This document shows positions 13,956 to 19,062 of a DNA stretch of 19,062 nt, piece after piece (positions within the stretch are counted from its first letter, which is position 1; the number at the start of each line of letters is the position of its first letter). The notes under the pieces were generated by a model. That model did no database searches, had not been told where the DNA came from, and saw only the letters and a program-made list of their open reading frames with translations. This stretch comes from JADDRA01 sp038233555 (GTDB lineage: Bacteria; Actinomycetota; Acidimicrobiia; Acidimicrobiales; CADCSY01). The position numbers and the translations under genes were made by a program. The stretch spans positions 1-19,062 of the forward strand of contig JBBSLT010000027.1 in assembly GCA_038233555.1 (NCBI GenBank), in the 5' to 3' direction.

Positions 13956-15220
13956 TCGTCCATGGGGACGTAGGCTCGCTCACCGGCGCCGATGTAGCGC
14001 TGACGAGGCCGGGCGATGCGCTGATCGGCGTCGCTCAGCAGCTCCACCCAGTGCGCTAGCCACCCGGCGGTGCGGGGGATGGCGAAGAGCACGGTGAACA
14101 TCTCCAGGGGGAAGCCCATGGCCTGGTAGATCAGCCCGGAGTAGAAGTCGACGTTGGGGTAGAGCTTGCGTTCCACGAAGTAGTCGTCGGCCAGCGCTGC
14201 TTCTTCGAGGGCCAGGGCGACATCGAGGAGGGGGTTGCTCCCCACCACTGCGAACACCTCGTCGGCGGTGCGCTTGATGATCCGGGCCCGGGGGTCGTAG
14301 TTCTTGTAGACCCGGTGCCCGAAGCCCATGAGCCGGTTCTCCCCCCGCTTCACCCGCTCGACGAAGCCGGAAACGGCCGCTACCGACCCGATCTCCTCGA
14401 GCATCAGGATCACCGCCTCGTTGGCCCCGCCGTGGCGAGGCCCGTAGAGGGCGGCGGCGGCGGCGGCCGTGGCCGAGTAGGGATCGGCGTGGGCAGAGCC
14501 GACCGTGCGCATGGCGGTGGTCGAGCAGTTTTGCTCGTGGTCGGCGTGGAGGATGAACAACACGTCAAGGGCCCGGGCCAGCACCGGATGGGCGGCGTAG
14601 CGGGGCTCGGCCACCTTCCACATCATGGACAAGAAGTTGGTGGTGTAGCCGAGGTCGTTGTCGGGATACACGAAGGGCATGCCCACGCTGAAGCGATGGG
14701 CGAAGGCGGCGAGGGTGGGCATCTTGGCGATCAGGCGGACGATCTGCTTGAGGCGGACCTCCTCGTCGAAGATCTGCTTGGCATCGGGATAGAAGGTCGA
14801 CAGGGCGGCCATGGTCGACACCAGCATCCCCATGGGGTGGGCGTCGTGGTGGAACTGCTGCATGAAGTGCTTGACGTTCTCATGAACATAGGTGTGTACC
14901 GTGATGTCGTGGCGCCACTCGTCCAGCGCCGCCTCAGCGGGTAGCTCGCCGGTGAGCAGGAGCAGGGCGACCTCGAGGAAGTCGGACTGCTCGGCGAGGG
15001 CCTCGATGGGGTAACCCCGGTAACGCAAGATGCCGGCGTCGCCGTCCACGTAGGACACTGCGCTGGCGCACGAGGCTGTCGAGAGGAAGGCGGGGTCATA
15101 GACCCGCAGCCCAGGATCGAGGCGCCGCAGCGCCGCCGACGGGATGGTGTTGTCCGCCTCGATCGGGACCGTGACCGTCTTGCCCGTCCGATCGTCAGTG
15201 ATGGTGATCGAGTCGTCCAT
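13940..15220 (-). CDS. gltA: Citrate synthase (type II, GltA-like)
   Basis: This 426-residue enzyme condenses acetyl-CoA and oxaloacetate to citrate, the entry step of the TCA cycle. The length matches the hexameric bacterial type. Catalytic residues are visible: H263 in GPRHGGANEA, H302 in GFGHRVYKNYDPR and D358 in LYPNVDFYSG; H225 lies in LHADHEQNCST. The N-terminal beta-rich region (DRTGKTVTVPIEADNTIPSAALRRLD) belongs to the type II form and usually carries the NADH-sensitive allosteric elements. The ATG at 15218-15220 follows GGTGGGGGG and starts the conserved region; upstream starts add no homologous sequence. It is probably transcribed alone from a promoter in the 102-base gap. Confidence 0.95.
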   Translation of the reverse strand: MDDSITITDDRTGKTVTVPIEADNTIPSAALRRLDPGLRVYDPAFLSTASCASAVSYVDGDAGILRYRGYPIEALAEQSDFLEVALLLLTGELPAEAALDEWRHDITVHTYVHENVKHFMQQFHHDAHPMGMLVSTMAALSTFYPDAKQIFDEEVRLKQIVRLIAKMPTLAAFAHRFSVGMPFVYPDNDLGYTTNFLSMMWKVAEPRYAAHPVLARALDVLFILHADHEQNCSTTAMRTVGSAHADPYSATAAAAAALYGPRHGGANEAVILMLEEIGSVAAVSGFVERVKRGENRLMGFGHRVYKNYDPRARIIKRTADEVFAVVGSNPLLDVALALEEAALADDYFVERKLYPNVDFYSGLIYQAMGFPLEMFTVLFAIPRTAGWLAHWVELLSDADQRIARPRQRYIGAGERAYVPMDDRSLI

Positions 15221-15242
15221 CCCCCCACCGTAGATCGAGACG

Positions 15243-15271
15243 ACTGCATGCTGATCTGGTAAGCCTGGCAA
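15243..15271 (-). promoter_or_regulatory. Candidate gltA promoter
   Basis: On the minus strand, TTGCCA (15266-15271) and TGCAGT (15243-15248) are separated by 17 bases and lie 23 bases before the citrate synthase start. The -35 is close to consensus, the -10 weak, as is usual in GC-rich actinobacteria. Confidence 0.35.
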
Positions 15272-15322
15272 GCGGCTGTCTGGCTCTCCCTGGTAGGATG
15301 CTCGATGACGCTTGCTCAGATT

Positions 15323-16660
15323 TTAGAGCGTGTCGTGGCGGCGCTTCGGGAGGCGCTCCTGCTTGGAGCGCAGGACATCGAGGGCGGCGATCACGGTGCG
15401 GCGGGTGTCGGCGGGATCGATGACGGCGTCGACGTAGCCCCGCTCGGCGGCCGTCCACGGGTTGAGCAGGGTGGCGACGTACTCCGCCTCATGGGCGGCA
15501 CGCACCTCGGGCTCCTCGCGCCGGTACAAGATGCCGGCTGCCTGGCGGGCGCCCATCACCGCCATCTCGGCGCTGGGCCACGCCAGGCAGAGGTCGTTGC
15601 CCATGGTCTTGGAGTCCATGACGATGAAGGCCCCGCCGTAGGCCTTGCGCAGCACCACGCAGACCCGTGGCACCGTGGCCCGGGCATAGGCACCCACCAG
15701 CTGGGCGCCGTGGCGGATCATTCCTCGCCATTCCCGGTCCTTGCCGGGGAAGAACCCGGAGGTGTCCACCAGAGTCAGGAGCGGAAGGTTGAAGGCGTCG
15801 CACAGCCCGACGAAGCGGGCACCTTTCTGGCTGGCGGCGATGTCGATGCTGCCGGCGAGGGCCAGGGGTTGGTTGGCGACGATGCCCAGCGGTCGTCCTC
15901 CGAGCAGAGCCAGGGCCGTGACCAGGTTGGGTGCCCATCCGGCCCACAGCTCGAGCACCTCGCCATCGTCGGCCAAGGCCCGGGCCACGTCCACCACGTC
16001 GTAGCTACCGGTGCTGGAGGCCGGCAGCAGCGCCCCCGCCTCAGGGGTGGGGCGGTCGGAGGGGTCGTCGCTGGGCCAGAACGGGGCTTCGGCGTCACAG
16101 TGATCGGGCAGGTGGGCGAGGACGGCGACCAGGTACTCAAGCGCCGCCGCCTCGTCGTCGACCACCGTCGCCGCCACCCCGGTCTGGTGGGCATGGACGC
16201 CAACGCCGCCGAGGGCGTCGGGGGTCACGTCCTCGCCGGTGAAGGACGACACTGCCCGCGGCCCGACCACGTAGGCCGACGCCGCCCTGGTCATGACCAC
16301 CACGTCAGCCATGCTGAGCAACAGGGCGGGGCCGGAGAGCGTCGGTCCGGTCACGGCCAAGAGGATGGGCACCACCCCGCTGCAACGGGAGAAGGCCAGG
16401 GCGGCGCCCCCCCATCCGTGGAGGGCGGCGACACCTCCGCCGACGTCGGCGCCGCTGGAGGCCACCACGCCGACCAAAGGGATCCGGGAGTCCAGCGCCA
16501 TCTCGGCGGCGGTGGCGAGGGTGGCGCCACCGCCGGCGTCGAGGGCGCCGCGCCGATGGGCGGGGTCGATCCGGGCCAGCACGACCCGACGTCCGCCGAG
16601 GTCCTCCACCGCGACCGAGACCGTTCCCGGGACACCGGCGGACAGAGCGACGGAGGTCAT
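15323..16660 (-). CDS. Acyl-CoA carboxyltransferase (PccB/AccD-like)
   Basis: This 445-residue protein is a carboxyltransferase beta subunit of a biotin-dependent acyl-CoA carboxylase. The C-terminal half is highly conserved: GIVANQPLALAGSIDI (about 259-274), DAFNLPLLTLVDTSGFFPG (288-306), IRHGAQLVGAYA, RKAYGGAFIVM, and AWPSAEMAVMGA (360-371). The N-terminal half is shorter and more divergent than in typical 510-530 residue PccB proteins, lacking the first 70 or so residues, and the usual GGxxYSPAL motif reads SGPALLLSM. No biotin carboxylase or BCCP gene is in the window, so partners must be encoded elsewhere. The ATG at 16658-16660 overlaps the TGA of the LysR gene. The frame continues 18 bases further upstream, without better evidence. 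Confidence 0.85.
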   Translation of the reverse strand: MTSVALSAGVPGTVSVAVEDLGGRRVVLARIDPAHRRGALDAGGGATLATAAEMALDSRIPLVGVVASSGADVGGGVAALHGWGGAALAFSRCSGVVPILLAVTGPTLSGPALLLSMADVVVMTRAASAYVVGPRAVSSFTGEDVTPDALGGVGVHAHQTGVAATVVDDEAAALEYLVAVLAHLPDHCDAEAPFWPSDDPSDRPTPEAGALLPASSTGSYDVVDVARALADDGEVLELWAGWAPNLVTALALLGGRPLGIVANQPLALAGSIDIAASQKGARFVGLCDAFNLPLLTLVDTSGFFPGKDREWRGMIRHGAQLVGAYARATVPRVCVVLRKAYGGAFIVMDSKTMGNDLCLAWPSAEMAVMGARQAAGILYRREEPEVRAAHEAEYVATLLNPWTAAERGYVDAVIDPADTRRTVIAALDVLRSKQERLPKRRHDTL

Positions 16661-17580
16661 CGGCCGCCCTCGATGCACAGGTGCACTCCCACCTGGTCAC
16701 CGGCCCCGGCGGCCACCACGTCGGCCACGACCTGGCGCAGGGCTCGGGCCGGCGCCGAGGGCAGTCCAGCCCGGCGGCGGGCCACGCTCACCTGACGCCG
16801 GCCCACCCCGACGATGGGTACGAGCCGCCAGGCGCCGTCGAGCCAACTAGGGACGGCGGTGGCGGGCAGGACGGCGGCACCGAAACCTTCGAAGGCCAGG
16901 GAGGCGATGAGGCGCAGGCCGTCGAGCTCGGCCTTGGCCACGAGAGAGACACCGGCTTGGTGGGCGGCTCGGTCCAGCTCCACCCGAATGGAGGTGCCCG
17001 GTGGAGGGAGCAGGAGCTCGTGGTCGGCCAGCTCGACCAACCCCACCTGCTGGCGATCGGCCAAGGGGTGATCGAGGGGTGCGACCACCATGAGATCCTC
17101 CTCGAAGAGCGTGTCGAGCGCCACCTCGGGGTCGTCGACGGGGAGGTTGACCACCGCCAGGTCGAGGCTGCCCTCTCGCAGTTGAGGAAGCAGCGAGGTG
17201 GTGTTTCCCTCGAGAACAGCCATGCCGATGCGGGGATAACGGGCGTTCATGGCGGCCAGCAGGGGAGGGAGCAGCCAGCGGCCGGTCGTGCCGATGACGC
17301 CCATACGGACGTGGCCCGCCACCTCGTTACGCAAGGAGGCGACGTCGGAGACCAGGGCATCGAGCTCGGCATGGATACGTCGGGCCCGGGCCACCACCGC
17401 CTTGCCCTCATCGGTGAGCTGGCCGGCGGGCCGGTCGACCAGGACCGCCCCCAGCTCACGCTCCAGGCGAGCGACATGGGTGGAGATATTGGACTGGACC
17501 GTGTGCAGACGCTTGGCTGCGGCCGAGAAGGTGCCGACGTCGTCGATGGCCACGAGGGCGGCGAGCTGACGGAGGTCCAT
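16657..17580 (-). CDS. LysR-family transcriptional regulator
   Basis: This 307-residue protein has an N-terminal winged helix-turn-helix (MDLRQLAALVAIDDVGTFSAAAKRLHTVQSNISTHVARLERELG) and a C-terminal periplasmic-binding-like effector domain starting around residue 90 (HVRMGVIGTTGRWLLPPLLAA). The ATG at 17578-17580 fits the family N-terminus; GTG at 17596-17598 would add six residues. It is upstream of the carboxyltransferase gene on the same strand and overlaps it by 4 bases, so it most likely controls its own operon in response to some organic acid or CoA-linked metabolite. It is also divergent from the nickel/cobalt transporter gene, and a CCAA/TTGG repeat in the shared region is a candidate site. 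The effector is unknown. Confidence 0.88.
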   Translation of the reverse strand: MDLRQLAALVAIDDVGTFSAAAKRLHTVQSNISTHVARLERELGAVLVDRPAGQLTDEGKAVVARARRIHAELDALVSDVASLRNEVAGHVRMGVIGTTGRWLLPPLLAAMNARYPRIGMAVLEGNTTSLLPQLREGSLDLAVVNLPVDDPEVALDTLFEEDLMVVAPLDHPLADRQQVGLVELADHELLLPPPGTSIRVELDRAAHQAGVSLVAKAELDGLRLIASLAFEGFGAAVLPATAVPSWLDGAWRLVPIVGVGRRQVSVARRRAGLPSAPARALRQVVADVVAAGAGDQVGVHLCIEGGR

Positions 17581-17600
17581 CGCTTCTAAGGATGGCACGT

Positions 17601-17624
17601 ATCACCAATTACTGTTGGGAAGAT
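17601..17624. promoter_or_regulatory. Candidate LysR operator in divergent region
   Basis: CCAA (17605-17608) and TTGG (17615-17618) form an inverted repeat with a 6-base spacer, flanked by ATC/GAT, 25-40 bases upstream of the LysR start. LysR proteins bind interrupted dyads of this size in the gap between divergent genes. It overlaps the -35 of the candidate promoter for the transporter gene. Confidence 0.3.
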
Positions 17625-17644
17625 GGCGACGCGACGCGTAGTCT
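17615..17644 (+). promoter_or_regulatory. Candidate promoter for the NicO-like gene
   Basis: TTGGGA (17615-17620) and TAGTCT (17639-17644) are spaced by 18 bases. Transcription would begin near 17650, about 12 bases before the strong hairpin and 105 bases before the coding start. Confidence 0.35.
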
Positions 17645-17661
17645 GGTCAACAGCAGCAGCG

Positions 17662-17696
17662 AGAAAGCCAGCCCTCCCCCCCCGGGCTGGCTTTCT
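17662..17696 (+). terminator. Strong hairpin in the leader of the NicO-like gene
   Basis: A perfect 13-bp stem (AGAAAGCCAGCCC with GGGCTGGCTTTCT) closes a 9-base loop of T followed by eight C. It is the most stable hairpin in the window, located in the leader between the divergent LysR and transporter genes, 60 bases before the transporter start. No gene ends just upstream on the plus strand, so it may be an attenuator or a 5' stabilising stem rather than a normal gene terminator. No U-tract follows on the plus strand. Confidence 0.6.
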
Positions 17697-17755
17697 TCGC
17701 GTCTAACCCCAGATTGGAAGCCACCCGCCTCGATACGAGTGCCGACTCGGACAGG

Positions 17756-18781
17756 ATGGTCGCCGTGCTCCGACGCTTCCTGGTGCTGATGGCCGGCTTG
17801 GTGGCAGCAGTCGCCGGCGTCGTGGCCTTGGCTGCCCCGGCGCTGGCCCATCCGCTCGGCAACTTCACGGTGAACCGCTATGCCCGCATCGAGGTCTCGG
17901 CCGACGCCGTGCGGGTGCTCTACGTCTTGGATCTGGCTGAGATTCCCGCCTTCCAGGACCGCCGGGAGGTCGAGGCCGATGCCCAGGCCTACGCCCGGAC
18001 CCGGGCTGAAGAGATCAGCGCCGGCCTGGAGCTGGTGGTCGACGGCGAGCTCCGGGCGCTCACCCTCGTCGACCAGGCGCTGGAGGAGCCGCCGGGCCAG
18101 GGGGGCCTCACCACCCTGCGCCTGACCGCGCTCTACGAGTCGCCCCTTGACGAAGGGGAGCCTAATCGAGTCCGCCGGGCAAGCTTCGCCGACACCAACG
18201 ACCCGGATCGGATCGGCTGGCGCGAAATCGTGGTCGTTGCCCGCGCCGATGCCGAGGTCGTGGCGTCGGATGCCCCGGCCGAGGACATCACCGACGAGCT
18301 GCGTACCTATCCTGAGGACCGACTCGAGTCGCCGCTCGACCGCCGCCAGATTTCGTTCTCCTTCACGCCCGGCTCGGTGGCCGCCGAGCCCCCGGCCCTC
18401 GATGGCTCCTCGGGTGCGGTGGCCGACGTAGACGGATTCGCCGCTCTCATCACCCGTAGCGACTTGACCCCGCTGGCCGTCGCCTCCCTCCTCGCTCTCG
18501 CCCTCGGCTTCGGAGCGGTCCACGCCGTGGGCCCCGGGCACGGTAAGACGATCATGGCTGCCTACCTGGTGAGCTCCCGGGGACGGCCCCGCGACGCCGT
18601 GCTGCTCGGTGGCGTGGTCTCGATCATGCACACCGCCAGCGTGCTCGTCCTCGGCTCGTGTTGGTCCAGGTCGACCGTTCGATCGCCGCCGAGTCGGTCT
18701 TTCCGATCCTCACGCTGGTCTCGGGAGTGGCCGTCACCGGCGTGGGCATCTGGCTCCTGGTCGCCCGCTGGCGCAAGCTGA
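17756..18781 (+). CDS. NicO-type nickel/cobalt transporter, N-terminal part (frameshifted)
   Basis: The reading frame from ATG 17756 encodes a signal peptide (1-31, ending APALA), then the extracytoplasmic HPLGNFTVNRYARIEV segment, and the first membrane domain of a NicO-family metal exporter/importer (GFGAVHAVGPGHGKTIMAAYLV, MHTASVLVLG). The histidines of VHAVGPGHGK are the usual metal-binding residues. Just after that the frame goes wrong: from about 18656 the translation becomes Ser/Arg/Trp-rich and ends at 18779-18781, while the continuing protein is read in another frame. A single missing base in GGC(C)TCGTG near 18655 accounts for this. GTG at 17765 is an alternative start. The gene is either broken or affected by a sequencing error. 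Confidence 0.78.
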   Translation: MVAVLRRFLVLMAGLVAAVAGVVALAAPALAHPLGNFTVNRYARIEVSADAVRVLYVLDLAEIPAFQDRREVEADAQAYARTRAEEISAGLELVVDGELRALTLVDQALEEPPGQGGLTTLRLTALYESPLDEGEPNRVRRASFADTNDPDRIGWREIVVVARADAEVVASDAPAEDITDELRTYPEDRLESPLDRRQISFSFTPGSVAAEPPALDGSSGAVADVDGFAALITRSDLTPLAVASLLALALGFGAVHAVGPGHGKTIMAAYLVSSRGRPRDAVLLGGVVSIMHTASVLVLGSCWSRSTVRSPPSRSFRSSRWSREWPSPAWASGSWSPAGAS

Positions 18782-19062
18782 GATCATCCGGTGCCGGTAG
18801 GGGTGGCCACAGCCACACCGACAGCGACAACGGCCACAGTCACGACGGCCACGACGGCCACGACGGCCACGGACACAGCCACGCCTTACCGGCAGGCGTG
18901 GCCCCGCTGTCCCGTCGGGGGTTGGTAGCGCTCGGAGCATCTGGAGGCCTGTTCCCCTCGCCGTCGGCCGTCCTGGTCATCGTGGCCGCCGTGGGCCTCG
19001 GCCGGGCGGGCCTGGGCCTGGCCCTTTTGGCCGCCTTCTCCATCGGTCTGGCCGCCACCCTC
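18658..19062 (+). pseudogene. NicO-like transporter, continuation in the shifted frame (partial)
   Basis: From about 18658 in the frame one base over, the protein resumes as LVLVQVDRSIAAESVFPILTLVSGVAVTGVGIWLLVARW, a normal NicO transmembrane sequence, then a histidine-rich cytoplasmic or periplasmic loop (GHSHTDSDNGHSH, then DGHDGHDGHDGHGHSH) and further helices (GGLFPSPSAVLVIVAAVGLG, then LALLAAFSIGLAATL). The conserved GGLFPSPSA motif also belongs to this family. The frame stays open to the right edge, so the C-terminus is missing from the window. There is no own start or ribosome binding site: it is the second half of the same gene. Confidence 0.75.
18841..18871 (+). repeat. 9-base tandem repeat coding the His-rich loop
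   Basis: The unit CACGACGGC is repeated about 3.4 times in a row and encodes His-Asp-Gly units of the transporter's metal-binding loop. The repeat number could vary between strains by slippage. Confidence 0.7.

Noticed and set aside
15305..16795. 496-codon plus-strand frame opposite the carboxyltransferase
   Set aside because: Gly/His/Val-rich mirror reading; the minus-strand gene carries clear family motifs.
17592..17789. Leader peptide for transcription attenuation upstream of the transporter
   Set aside because: The frame has no run of a regulatory amino acid, no ribosome binding site, and runs through the hairpin past the transporter start rather than stopping before it.
18841..18871. 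CRISPR-like repeats
   Set aside because: The 9-base units are directly adjacent without spacers and are in-frame coding sequence.
1..19062. tRNA, rRNA or known riboswitch genes
   Set aside because: I looked in the gaps for tRNA-like T-loop sequences and known riboswitch cores and saw none; all gaps except 786-1251 are shorter than 180 bases. A covariance-model scan would be decisive.

Overview
The window is GC-rich, densely packed bacterial chromosome. GTG and TTG starts, ATGA/TTGA stop-start overlaps and very high third-position GC, together with the gene content (degenerate PAP2-diacylglycerol kinase fusion, long two-domain dCTP deaminase, MT0933-like small protein, PRC-barrel proteins, PccB-type carboxyltransferase), point to an actinomycete. 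Acidimicrobiia is my best guess; this is inference, because no rRNA or other phylogenetic marker is present.

Left end (1-1251) is accessory DNA: an unrecognised ORF tail, a vapB-vapC toxin-antitoxin pair on the minus strand, and the wreck of an AAA/DUF4143 ATPase gene in which an internal stretch is deleted. Then comes a plus-strand zinc-uptake operon znuA-znuC-znuB (1252-3750). Facing it is a coupled minus-strand pair: an RsbW-like anti-sigma kinase and an unknown partner (3776-4920). Plus-strand genes follow for an MT0933-like antitoxin-type protein and a GH1-like glycosidase (4938-6469), closed by a hairpin shared with a convergent lipid-kinase gene (6526-7845).

Divergent from that kinase is a plus-strand pair, dcd (dCTP deaminase) and a phytoene-dehydrogenase-like flavoprotein, coupled through ATGA (7925-10656). 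After it, almost everything is on the minus strand: a small acidic protein (10676-10930), an extended SDR (11013-12038), a tightly coupled four-gene module (HTH/coiled-coil protein, 47-residue membrane peptide, two double PRC-barrel proteins; 12122-13879), citrate synthase (13940-15220), and a carboxyltransferase coupled to a LysR regulator (15323-17580). The window ends in a plus-strand NicO-type nickel/cobalt transporter (17756 onward), apparently broken by a one-base deletion near 18655 and running off the edge.

The most interesting item is the four-gene PRC-barrel module, including a membrane peptide gene short enough to be missed by normal annotation. Next are the PAP2 domain that has lost its catalytic motifs, the zinc-binding protein whose usual His-rich loop is acidic, the anti-sigma pair with an unknown partner, and the strong hairpin in the leader of the metal transporter. 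I found no RNA genes, CRISPR arrays, insertion sequences or phage genes.
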